Shown here: one piece after another, positions 47,720 through 56,313 of the stretch
Layout of the letters: each line of letters starts with the position of its first letter
How positions within the stretch are numbered: position 1 is the stretch's first letter
NCBI RefSeq assembly: GCF_040448675.1
Contig: NZ_CP159289.1
Span: 6,121,001-6,185,000, forward strand
Direction of reading: 5' to 3'
Length of the DNA stretch: 64,000 nucleotides
From: Dyadobacter sp. 676
GTDB lineage: Bacteria; Bacteroidota; Bacteroidia; Cytophagales; Spirosomataceae
Program-made: the position numbers and the translations under genes
The notes under the pieces: generated by a model
Told to the model about the DNA's origin: nothing
Databases searched by the model: none
Seen by the model: only the letters and a program-made list of their open reading frames with translations

Positions 47720-48946
47720 ATGAAAAAGTCATATTTGAAATGGTTTTTCGCAGCAGGAATGGGCGTGTCCCTCGGCGCGTGCAGCGATGATGACAACACT
47801 ACCCCCGCGCCTGATCCGGGCACGGGTTCGCGCTACGTGGTTGCATCCGCTCCCGTCGGCTCTCAGGGTGTTGCAGATTACCTCCTCACTACCAGCGATT
47901 TGTCGCAGGGAACGATCAGTACGGTAGGGCAAGGGATCGAGCAGGATGGTTCCTACCGCTATTACCTGACGCACAAAGGCAAGTTTTTCAGCCTCTTGTA
48001 CGGCCAGGGTAACCCGGGTGCCGTTACCACCTATGCATTGGACGAGACAGGTGGCCTGGTGAAAACTTCCGATTTTCAGAGTGAAACGGTACAGGTGTTC
48101 GCTCCGGCCGGCGACGATATCCTTACCATCAAAGTGCCGAGGAGCGGTAACGAGAGCGCGTCGTGGTTTCGGATTAATGCCGACCAGTCGAAAATCGTAG
48201 GCGAAGGGCAGGTGAATATCGTGAAACTCGCGGGCAACGGCGAGCGTGCGCATTTCACCTGGGCAACACAGGTAGGTGATAAAATTTTCGCGCCTTATAT
48301 GAGCATCAAAGGCGCTGCTCCGGATGTTTTCGGAACCGCCAACCCGGATAGCAGCTGGATCGCCGTGTTTTCCTACCCGGCCATGACATTGGAAAAAGTC
48401 ATTAAAGACAACCGCACGAGCTTCATCGGTTCGTATTTCAACAACGGCCTGTCGGTGGACGAGCATGGCGATGTATACGGGTTTTCTCCGGCGTCGGCGA
48501 CCAACAGCGGCGTGGCTACCTCCACCAGGCCTTCGGCATTTGTCCGTATCAAAAAAGGGACAACCGAGTTCGACCAGACCTACTTCTTCAATGTACAGGA
48601 GAAATCGGGCGGCTACAAAATTGCCAACCAGACCTACCTGGGCAGCGGCAAATTCCTGCTTTATATGTTCGGAGACCTGGGCAAGGCTTCCGGCGCGAAG
48701 AAGCTCGCTATCGCTGACGCCTACAATCAGACCTTTACATGGGTAACCGGCGTGCCCGACGTAATCGCGTCGTCGTCGGCCTCCTATAACAACAATACCG
48801 TAAGCGACGACAAAAAGAGCGTATTCGTGGGCATCAACACCGATGCCGGCAGCTGGGTGTACACTGTGGATATCGCCAGCGCAACGGCCAGGCAAGGCCT
48901 CAAAGTGGAAGGCGGCGCTATTACAGCCATTGTCAAGGTCAAATAA
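47720..48946 (+). CDS. DUF4374-family lipoprotein (beta-propeller, XusB-like)
   Basis: 408 residues with lipobox Cys at 21 (GVSLGACSDDD). The rest is a repetitive beta-sheet protein of propeller type (FAPAGDDILTIKVPRSGN, HGDVYGFSPASATNSG, KKSVFVGINTDAGSWVYTVDI), in agreement with DUF4374. In Bacteroides, XusB from this family is, to my knowledge, a surface siderophore-binding lipoprotein partnered with a TonB receptor; the same role here is inference. Encoded 36 bp after the receptor and 113 bp before an AraC regulator. Confidence 0.85.
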   Translation: MKKSYLKWFFAAGMGVSLGACSDDDNTTPAPDPGTGSRYVVASAPVGSQGVADYLLTTSDLSQGTISTVGQGIEQDGSYRYYLTHKGKFFSLLYGQGNPGAVTTYALDETGGLVKTSDFQSETVQVFAPAGDDILTIKVPRSGNESASWFRINADQSKIVGEGQVNIVKLAGNGERAHFTWATQVGDKIFAPYMSIKGAAPDVFGTANPDSSWIAVFSYPAMTLEKVIKDNRTSFIGSYFNNGLSVDEHGDVYGFSPASATNSGVATSTRPSAFVRIKKGTTEFDQTYFFNVQEKSGGYKIANQTYLGSGKFLLYMFGDLGKASGAKKLAIADAYNQTFTWVTGVPDVIASSSASYNNNTVSDDKKSVFVGINTDAGSWVYTVDIASATARQGLKVEGGAITAIVKVK

Positions 48947-49059
48947 TTTGGGTTTTAGAAGCACTACAACCCCCGCCGGGCGCTCGTCGCCAGCGGGGAT
49001 TTGTGTTGAAAAGCCGATATTTGCTGCAACGAATGCGGAGCAGGAATAAGGAAAGCGAT

Positions 49060-49944
49060 ATGGATTACACAGGCGGCAGGGTCTTGGAGGAGCAGCTTCA
49101 CGAGCAGCGGCGCGGCGAATTCCCGCTGCACGACATGGGGGATGCCTTTTTTGAGATGGCGACTATCGAAGGTGGCGATGAGCACTTTTTCAATGGTATC
49201 CACCGCCATGATTTTTATGAAGTGCTCTGGTTCACCGACGTAAAGCCGCAGCAGGTACATTACATCGATTTTAATAAATACCTTATTGAGCCCAATCAGG
49301 TTTTTCTGTTGCTGCCCGATCAGGTCCACAGCATGGAGCAGCGCGGCAAATGCGGGTTTCTGATGGCTATTTCAAAAGACTTCTTCGAACGGCTCATCGG
49401 AAACGATATTTTCCGGCTTTTCAGGTATTCCACCAACTTCTCGGTCACCATTTCCGGCACCCGGCTTAGCGTTCTGAACACCCTGATGGATTTGATCCGC
49501 ATCGAGTATGACAGGGAAAAACGTCCGGCGATACTGGAATCCTACCTGCGGAGCTGGTTTCTGCATTGCATCGAACTTCAAAAAGAAGCGGGCGATCCTT
49601 CCTCCGCCGATCCGCGGTTGCAAATGCTCCTGGAATCCATCGAGCACAATTATCGAAGGCAACGCAAGGCGGATTTTTATGCCAACGAGTTGTCGATCAG
49701 TGCAAAAAGACTCAACGAACTCACTCGCCGTTCATTTGGGAAGACCATCAGCCAGATGATCAGCGAACGGCTCATTCTGGAAGCGAAACGCGAGATAGGC
49801 TACTTCCGCAAACCCATCAAAGAAATCAGTTACGAACTCGGCTTTTCCGAACCATCCTACTTTACACGATTTTTCGGGAAACAGACAGGATATGCGCCGG
49901 AGGATTTCAGGAGGAGGATCGCGGCGATGTATGATCAGGAATGA
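49060..49944 (+). CDS. AraC-family transcriptional regulator
   Basis: From the ATG at 49060 (MDYTGGRVLEEQ), 294 residues; ATG at 49033 is possible. The N-terminal cupin sensor contains GIHRHDFYEVLWFTDV and NQVFLLLPDQVHSME. The C-terminal AraC domain contains KADFYANELSISAKRLNELTRRS and KPIKEISYELGFSEPSYFTRFFGKQTG. It follows the TonB receptor and DUF4374 genes in the same direction. It may respond to the imported compound and act at the direct repeats upstream of the receptor; this is inference. Confidence 0.88.
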   Translation: MDYTGGRVLEEQLHEQRRGEFPLHDMGDAFFEMATIEGGDEHFFNGIHRHDFYEVLWFTDVKPQQVHYIDFNKYLIEPNQVFLLLPDQVHSMEQRGKCGFLMAISKDFFERLIGNDIFRLFRYSTNFSVTISGTRLSVLNTLMDLIRIEYDREKRPAILESYLRSWFLHCIELQKEAGDPSSADPRLQMLLESIEHNYRRQRKADFYANELSISAKRLNELTRRSFGKTISQMISERLILEAKREIGYFRKPIKEISYELGFSEPSYFTRFFGKQTGYAPEDFRRRIAAMYDQE

Positions 49945-50003
49945 GTCAATGAGTCAATGAGTCAATGAGTGAATTTTAAAAATCTATTCGCTCATTCTCT
50001 CAT
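49940..50003. repeat. Octamer repeat array AATGAGTC with inverted copies
   Basis: 49940-49971 holds four copies of AATGAGTC (the last ends in G), starting inside the AraC stop codon. Two inverted copies (ATTCGCTC, ATTCTCTC) follow at 49985-50003. The arms can form a hairpin between the convergent AraC and DinB genes, so it could terminate both. Such octamer arrays are seen as dispersed elements in this group, but this cannot be tested here. Confidence 0.7.
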
Positions 50004-50031
50004 TAGCCCTTTCCTCGTGCTTCGAATCGAT

Positions 50032-50553
50032 CTACCTCACCCGCAACCCGAAATCAAACCGCTCGCTCACGACCCGCCGCAAAACGCCGATCTGTCCGCA
50101 GTGGTACATCGTGTGCTTCATATTCCAGTCGATTGCCTCGAACTTGTTGGTCGCTACCGGGTGCGGGGTAGGAGTGGGCTCCAACGGGTTTTCGAGTTCT
50201 TCCATTGTCACGGTCGCAAGGATTTCGAGGGATTTTTGCTGCATGATTTTCAAATCCGCGAGCAGCTTTTCCGGTGTGAATTTGCCGACGGACTGTTCAG
50301 CCCTGGCAATGGTGAAATAATCGCTGTACTCCCTGACGGGCAATTGCCGAAGAATATCCATCTGATGCCCGCGGATAACCATGACGGAGTGAAAATAATG
50401 GCTGACGATCAGGTGCCCGACCTGCCAGCTGATGCTGGATTCGATGGTATCCGGGATGATTTCCCACTTTTCGAACGGAATATTTTCGACGAGCTTATTG
50501 GTCCACTCGTAGGCATTGGCATTCTGGTAAATGAGCAGTTCGACGGTGTTCAT
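50032..50553 (-). CDS. DinB-family (DinB-like four-helix bundle) protein
   Basis: From the ATG at 50553 (MNTVELLIYQNANAYEWTNK), 173 residues. The DinB metal site is suggested by SWQVGHLIVSHYFH and by MKHTMYHCGQIGVLRR, which contain spaced His residues. Members include thiol transferases and unknown stress proteins. The ATG at 50685 gives an unlikely leader. The gene converges on the AraC gene across the octamer array. Confidence 0.85.
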   Translation of the reverse strand: MNTVELLIYQNANAYEWTNKLVENIPFEKWEIIPDTIESSISWQVGHLIVSHYFHSVMVIRGHQMDILRQLPVREYSDYFTIARAEQSVGKFTPEKLLADLKIMQQKSLEILATVTMEELENPLEPTPTPHPVATNKFEAIDWNMKHTMYHCGQIGVLRRVVSERFDFGLRVR

Positions 50554-50747
50554 AAGATGTTGGCGGTTGATGGCGTGGTTTGGATTTCCGATCGCCAGGG
50601 AAGGACCGAATGAATGGGAACGGCTAAAAATAGGGAATAAAAGACAGGCAACAAAAATGGTGTGGCGGTTTTGGAGAATGGACAATTATTATGATTTATA
50701 TCATTAAATTGTAAAGTTCTTCCGCTTTTGCCATAATTCCGGATTTT

Positions 50748-51356
50748 TTGTCAACAGTTATTAGCCATATTCCCGTGAATCACCCATACAGCAATTATTC
50801 CGAACAAGCCCTGATGGCGCTTGTCTGTGAGCAGGACGAGGAACTGGCTTTCAGGGAATTGTATCGCCGCCACGTGCGGTTGCTGGTGCACACGGCAATC
50901 CGGAAAACGGGCGTGAAGGCGATCGCCGAAGACCTGGTACAGGAAACTTTCGTGAAATTCTGGCTGGGACGGCATAAGTTCGACATCCGGAAAAATATCC
51001 AGGCCTACCTCAACGGCACATTGCGCCACTGCATTATCAATTACTACCACCAGGAGCAAAAGCAGCCGGTTTCGACGCTCGGCGAGGAGGACTTTCTACC
51101 CGATAACGTAACGGCCGAGAACCTGGATTTCAATACCCTCAATGAATTCTACGAACAATCGCTGCTCAAACTTCCCGAGAAATGCCGCGAGGTATTCACG
51201 CTCAGCCGCAAAGGGTACAGCCTGAAAGAAATAGCCCTACAAATGGATATTTCGGAGAAAACGGTGGAAGCACACATCAGTAAGGCATTAAAAATCCTGC
51301 GCGTGGAAATGAAGGATTACATCGTCATGGCGATCCTGATGCTGCCCGTTATTTGA
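50748..51356 (+). CDS. ECF-type RNA polymerase sigma factor
   Basis: About 200 residues. Region 2 has DEELAFRELYRRHVRLLVHTA and AEDLVQETFVKFW. Region 4 has LKLPEKCREVFTLSRKGYSLKEIALQMDISEKTVEAHISKALKILR. No ATG precedes region 2: TTG at 50748 or GTG at 50775 must be the start, with the first ATG at 50814 probably too late. It is followed 103 bp later by a FecR-type gene, then STN-type susC and susD, the classic surface-signalling order of Bacteroidota. Confidence 0.9.
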   Translation: MSTVISHIPVNHPYSNYSEQALMALVCEQDEELAFRELYRRHVRLLVHTAIRKTGVKAIAEDLVQETFVKFWLGRHKFDIRKNIQAYLNGTLRHCIINYYHQEQKQPVSTLGEEDFLPDNVTAENLDFNTLNEFYEQSLLKLPEKCREVFTLSRKGYSLKEIALQMDISEKTVEAHISKALKILRVEMKDYIVMAILMLPVI

Positions 51357-51459
51357 GACATCCAATTTTTTGAAAAAAAATTTCTATCGGAGTAAGGGTT
51401 GGACCCGGTTTTCCGGGACTGTATGGTTAGTTGATTAATAAGTGTAAAAACTACACCTA

Positions 51460-52444
51460 ATGAAGACGCCCCCCGTTATCTCCTGAAACCCTGAAAAAAT
51501 ACCTGTCCAACGAATGCACCGACGAGGAGCGTCGTTTGGTGAATGAATGGTACCAACAACTGGATTTGCCGGCCAATGAACCATTTGGCAGCGCCGACGA
51601 AGACAGGCTGTACAACCGGATCGAATCCTACCTGTCGGAACTGCGCAAAAGCGAAGCGCCGGCCGGGCGGAAACTGGCCTTGTGGAATTTCCTCGGCCGC
51701 ATTGCCGCTGTGTTCCTGATCGGCTTCGGGTTGCTCTATTTTCTTTACCAGCGCCCGGGAGGTGCCGCACAGCAGCCCCGGCCGGACGGCGACTTGATTA
51801 CATTTACCAACAAAAAGCAGAAGATCGTGCCCTATATGCTGCCGGATAGCACGGTACTCTGGCTGCATCCGGGTGCGCAAGTGTCCCACGCACAACCATT
51901 CCTGAACCGTAAAGTGACGTTCTCGGGCGAAGGTTTTTTTGATGTGAAGCCCGACCCGTCGCGGCCATTCATAATATATACCGGCGATTTGCAGACGAAA
52001 GTTCTTGGCACGAGCTTCAATGTGCGGGCTATTCCCGGCGAAGCTGTATTCAAAGTATCGGTGGCTACGGGCAGGGTGGAGGTCAGCGACCTGAAAAAGC
52101 GAGAGCGTGTAGTGCTGAAACCGGAACAGGAAGCCGTTTTTGAGCCGAAAAGCAAGCATTTGGAAGTACAAGCCGTACGGGAAAAAGCGTCTGACAAGGA
52201 AATATGGCAGTCGGCGTCGCTCGTATTCGACGAAACGCCCATGACCGAAGTAGCCCACCGGCTTATGCAGACATTCCACGTAAAAATCGGTTTCGCAAAC
52301 GACGGCCTGGCCGATTGCCGCCTGAAAGTGGATTTCACCGACCAGCGCCTGCCCGAGATCCTCGATATGATCGACACGCTGCTCGGAAGCACCTACCGGA
52401 TCGAAGGCGATAGCATCACGCTGAAAGGGCAAGGGTGCCGATAG
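51460..52444 (+). CDS. FecR-family anti-sigma protein (early frameshift)
   Basis: The natural start appears to be the ATG at 51460. With one C removed from the C6 run at 51469-51474 it reads MKTPPLSPETLKKYLSNECTDEERRLVNEW and continues in the long frame, about 327 residues. As given, the ATG frame stops after 8 codons and translation would need the TTG at 51536. One TM helix lies near 82-100 (ALWNFLGRIAAVFLIGFGLLYF). The FecR domain includes LPDSTVLWLHPGAQVSHAQPF, FDVKPDPSRPFIIYTGDLQTKVLGTSFNV and AVFKVSVATGRVEVSD, and a C-terminal DUF4974-type part follows (ASLVFDETPMTEVAHRLMQTF). It should hold the sigma factor and be relieved by the STN domain of SusC. Confidence 0.88.
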
Positions 52445-52454
52445 TTTTGTTGCA

Positions 52455-52542
52455 GTGCGCTGCACCAATCACACCGAGGTGCGGGGCACCGAGATATTTA
52501 GAATGAATGCTAAATCAGCGCGACGCCAAGGTGCAGCGCACC
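52455..52542. repeat. GGTGC...GCACC palindromic elements
   Basis: GTGCGCTGCACC (52455-52466) is the inverse of GGTGCAGCGCAC (52530-52541), and GGTGCGGGGCACC (52478-52490) lies between them. The whole can fold into a long hairpin after fecR. Probably a dispersed palindromic repeat or terminator for the sigma-fecR transcript. Confidence 0.7.
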
Positions 52543-52660
52543 GCAATACTTGTAGACACCGCCGGAATTATGAATGCAATAATTGTAACGACCCGGAATT
52601 TTGATCGATAATTAAAAAACAATCCCCAACAAAATCATGAAAACATAACCCGTCCCCAAC

Positions 52661-52816
52661 CAGCCATTTTAGCCCATAAAAAAATCAGGAGTGGTTGCGA
52701 CACCCCTGATGGCAACCGGCTAAAATATCCCGGAACGTGCGGTTCACAGGCTCGCCCGAAGGCAAGCTTGGCAGGATAACTATTGTCTGAATTTTAACCC
52801 AGTCAAATGTAAAATT
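52661..52816 (+). ncRNA. Structured leader upstream of the STN-type susC (candidate riboswitch-like RNA)
   Basis: TTTTAGCC (52667-52674) is complementary to GGCTAAAA (52718-52725) and encloses two competing stems. One is ATCAGGAGTG (52684-52693) with CACCCCTGAT (52701-52710), ten pairs with one mismatch. The other is GGTTGC (52693-52698) with GCAACC (52712-52717), which cannot form at the same time. A further stem GCTCGCC-CGAA-GGCAAGC lies at 52750-52767. The GGCAACC stretch and later GGATAAC recall the SAM riboswitch clan, but I cannot confirm a match. It ends just before the susC ATG. Confidence 0.45.
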
Positions 52817-55800
52817 ATGAAAAAACCTTTTCATCCATGGCATAGATTGCTACTCAATATCATGCGCCTGACTTTTTACCAGTTACTATTGATCAGCCTA
52901 TGCTCGGTGGTGGCTGCGGCGAACCATTCGCCGGCCCAGGAGCTGCTGAACCGCGACGTGACGCTGGACCTGAAAAATGTCACGCTGAACGAAGCGCTTA
53001 ACCGCCTCGAGCAGGGCACAAAGGTGAAATTCGCATACAGCAGCGGTCTGGTGAATTTGCAAAAGACCGTCAGCATCGACGCGCGCCGGGAAAAGCTTTT
53101 CTCGGTACTCGATCGCCTGCTACTGCCATTGGACATCAATTACCGCGTAAGGAACAACCAGATACTCCTCTCGAGGGCGCCCAGGAAAACCAGCGAAGCG
53201 CCCGCGACGATACCGGCCGAACACCTGGGCACCACCGCCGACCGGACGATTAAAGGAACAGTGACCGCGCCGGAAACCAGCGAGCCATTGCCAGGAGTGA
53301 GCATTATTCTGAAAGGTACGCAGCGCGGCACGACTACCGACGCAGCGGGGAAATTCCAGCTCGATGTGCCCGACGAGAACGCGACGCTGATATTCTCGTT
53401 CGTGGGCTATCTTTCGCAGGAAGTGGTGGTGGGTAACCGCACCGACCTGAGCATTGCACTGCAGCTGGACACCAAGGCGCTGGACGAGATTGTGGTGGTG
53501 GGTTACGGTACGCAGAAAAAATCGACATTGACGGGCTCCATTGCTGCCGTAAAAGGTAGCGAGATCGCTGAAAATCCGGTTCCCAACATTTCAAATTCCA
53601 TCGCGGGCCGGGTGGCGGGGGTGAGCATGCGCCCGAATGGCGGCCAGCCGGGCAGCGACTCGCCGGAAATCCACATTCGCGGTATTGGTACCACCGGCAA
53701 CAATAAGCCGCTTGTGGTGGTCGACGGCGTAATCCGCGACAATATCAACCAGATCGACCCCAGTTCGATTGAAACCGTCACGGTTCTGAAAGATGCTGCG
53801 GCCGTTGCGCCCTACGGCCTGGGCGGCGCAAACGGCGTTTTGCTCATTACCACCAAAAAAGGAGCGAGCGGCGCGCCGACATTGTCGTTCAGTGCTTACT
53901 ATGGTTCGCAGACCCCGACCTACTATCCCAAACTGCTCGACGCGCAGGATTATATGCGCCTGAAAAACGAAGCGTACCTGAACGAAAACCCGACCGGCAC
54001 CCAGCTGCCCTTCGCCACCGATCTGGTCGAGAACTATGTGAACCTGAACCGTGAAGACCCGGACAAATACCCGATCAGCGACACAAAGGACCTGGTAAAC
54101 ATGCATGCCCCTATGCAGAATTATACCTTGCAACTGAGCGGCGGATCGGAAAGGATCAAATACCAGACCGGCTTCGGCTTCCTGAAACAAAACGGCATGT
54201 TCGACCCGGTGAAATATATGCGTTACAGCTATAACATGAACCTGACGGCCGAAGCCACCAAAACCACGACGGTCTCGCTTTCGCTGATCGGTTCGGTGGA
54301 ACGGATCTCGTCGGTCGATACGGCGGTTTCGGCGGGGAATTTGTTTCGTAACGGCTTCAAATACATTCCGATACGCGCATTGTATTACAGCAATGGTTTA
54401 TGGGGAGAATTTGCGGGTAACTCGCCGGTCGGCGTATTGAAAGCGGGTTATACCAAAAACTCCAATAACACGCTGCTGACCACGATCGCCATCGAACAAA
54501 AATTGCCGTTCATCAAAGGGTTAAGTATTAAAGGCACATTCAGCTACGACCCGAGCCAGCGGACGAAGAAAGGTTATCACAAACCGTTCTACTATTACAC
54601 CCAGGACCTGACGACCACACCCTATACCTACAAACGCGAAATCTCCACGGCGGAAGGCGGTGCCGCCGCATTCTCCTGGCTCGCGCAGCAGTTTATCAAA
54701 ACGCAGACATTTACTTACCAGGGTTACCTCAATTACCACAATACATTCGGAAAGCATGATTTTACCGGCCTGATCGTGGCGGAAGCACGGAACAACACCT
54801 ATGAGCTGTTTTCGGCACGCCGCAACAATTTCGCGGTGGATGTGGACGAGCTGAATATGGGCAGTTCCAATAAAAACGACTTCGACAACGGCGGCACCTC
54901 GTCGACCGGGAGCCAGATCGGCTATGTGTACCGCGTGGGCTACGCGTACGCGGGCAAGTACCTGCTCGAAGCGTCGGGACGCTACGACGGGCATTATTAC
55001 TTCGCGCCGGGCAAGCGCTGGGGGTATTTCCCGGCATTTTCGGCCGGCTGGGTGATTTCGGAGGAAAATTTTCTTAAAAATGGCTTCAACTGGGTCGATA
55101 ACCTGAAAATCCGTGGCTCGTGGGGCAAATCGGGGAACCTGGCTGGTACGGCTTTCCAATATATGACAGGCTATAACCTCAATGGCAATGCATACGCGTT
55201 CGGCCCGGGTTCGATGGTGCAGGGCGCGGTGGTACCCAACGAACCCAATAAAAACATTACCTGGGAGATTTCCACCAAAACGGACATCGGGCTGGAAGCG
55301 TCGCTATGGCGTGGCTTGCTGACGATCGAAGCTGACTATTTCCACGAAAAGCGCACCGGGATGCTTTTGCCGCCGGCTGTAAGCGTGCCGGTGGAGTATG
55401 GCCTCGCATTGGCCGATGAGAATGGCGGGATTATGGAAAACAATGGCGTCGAGTTGAGCCTAGGTACCAACTACCGGTTCCAGAACGACCTCCGGCTGGG
55501 CATTAACGGCAATGTGAGTTATGCCAAAAATAAGATGATCAAGGTGTTCGAAACCGCGGCAACACGCAACAACCCGAACCGAAGCCGCACAGGTCGTGCG
55601 TTGGGCACACAATTCGGCTATAAGACGGACGGCCTTTTTACGACCGACGACGACAAGAACGACGACGGCCTGATCAATTCGGCGGACGGTTATAATGTAG
55701 CCCAGTTCGGGGCGTTGCGCCCGGGGGATATCCGCTATGTGGACGTCAGTGGTCCGCAGGGCGTACCCGACGGAAAAATCGATTCGAACGACGAAGTGGT

Positions 55801-56299
55801 GATCGGCAAGCCGGTGTACCCGTTGCTGACTTACGGATTGAATGCCACAGCCGACTGGAAAGGCTTCGACCTCAACCTGTTCTTCCAGGGATCGTCGCTT
55901 GCAAGTCTGGATATCCGCCAGTTCCAGACTATCCCGTTCAATAACAATAACAGCAATTCGAGTTACGAGTACTACGACAACCGCTGGACGCCCCGGACGC
56001 AGGACGCCCGTTACCCGCGCGCCACACAGGCGCCTTACGCGAACAACACGCAACTTTCGGATTTCTGGATGACCAGCACCGCCCATTTGCGCCTCAAAAA
56101 CGCGATCATCGGCTATACGCTTCCGAAAAGCCTTACGCGATCTATTGGCATTCAGAACATCAGGGTTTACGCATCGGGCCAGAACCTGCTGACATTCAGC
56201 AAGCTGAAATTCATGGACCCGGAAGTAGGCTACACCGACCGCGAAACCGCCTATCCGAACCAGAAAGTGTATGTGTTTGGGCTTAATGTGACATTCTGA
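52817..56299 (+). CDS. SusC/RagA-family receptor with N-terminal STN signalling domain
   Basis: 1160 residues. The signal peptide ends near residue 35. The STN domain follows at ~45-115 (VTLDLKNVTLNEALNRLEQG, KLFSVLDRLLLPLDINYRV), the module that contacts FecR. Then CarboxypepD domain (IKGTVTAPETSEPLPGVSII), the signature LDEIVVVGYGTQKKSTLTGSI, and plug with RGIGTTGNNKPLVVVDGVIR and VTVLKDAAAVAPYGLGGANGVLLITT. The barrel ends KVYVFGLNVTF. With the sigma factor and FecR upstream and susD 14 bp downstream, it should both import its substrate and report it. Confidence 0.95.
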   Translation: MKKPFHPWHRLLLNIMRLTFYQLLLISLCSVVAAANHSPAQELLNRDVTLDLKNVTLNEALNRLEQGTKVKFAYSSGLVNLQKTVSIDARREKLFSVLDRLLLPLDINYRVRNNQILLSRAPRKTSEAPATIPAEHLGTTADRTIKGTVTAPETSEPLPGVSIILKGTQRGTTTDAAGKFQLDVPDENATLIFSFVGYLSQEVVVGNRTDLSIALQLDTKALDEIVVVGYGTQKKSTLTGSIAAVKGSEIAENPVPNISNSIAGRVAGVSMRPNGGQPGSDSPEIHIRGIGTTGNNKPLVVVDGVIRDNINQIDPSSIETVTVLKDAAAVAPYGLGGANGVLLITTKKGASGAPTLSFSAYYGSQTPTYYPKLLDAQDYMRLKNEAYLNENPTGTQLPFATDLVENYVNLNREDPDKYPISDTKDLVNMHAPMQNYTLQLSGGSERIKYQTGFGFLKQNGMFDPVKYMRYSYNMNLTAEATKTTTVSLSLIGSVERISSVDTAVSAGNLFRNGFKYIPIRALYYSNGLWGEFAGNSPVGVLKAGYTKNSNNTLLTTIAIEQKLPFIKGLSIKGTFSYDPSQRTKKGYHKPFYYYTQDLTTTPYTYKREISTAEGGAAAFSWLAQQFIKTQTFTYQGYLNYHNTFGKHDFTGLIVAEARNNTYELFSARRNNFAVDVDELNMGSSNKNDFDNGGTSSTGSQIGYVYRVGYAYAGKYLLEASGRYDGHYYFAPGKRWGYFPAFSAGWVISEENFLKNGFNWVDNLKIRGSWGKSGNLAGTAFQYMTGYNLNGNAYAFGPGSMVQGAVVPNEPNKNITWEISTKTDIGLEASLWRGLLTIEADYFHEKRTGMLLPPAVSVPVEYGLALADENGGIMENNGVELSLGTNYRFQNDLRLGINGNVSYAKNKMIKVFETAATRNNPNRSRTGRALGTQFGYKTDGLFTTDDDKNDDGLINSADGYNVAQFGALRPGDIRYVDVSGPQGVPDGKIDSNDEVVIGKPVYPLLTYGLNATADWKGFDLNLFFQGSSLASLDIRQFQTIPFNNNNSNSSYEYYDNRWTPRTQDARYPRATQAPYANNTQLSDFWMTSTAHLRLKNAIIGYTLPKSLTRSIGIQNIRVYASGQNLLTFSKLKFMDPEVGYTDRETAYPNQKVYVFGLNVTF

Positions 56300-56313
56300 A
56301 AACATTTAAACTA

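Noticed and set aside
52684..52717. H-type pseudoknot in the susC leader
   Set aside because: Only one nucleotide would have to bridge a ten-pair stem, so both helices cannot form together; treated as alternatives instead.
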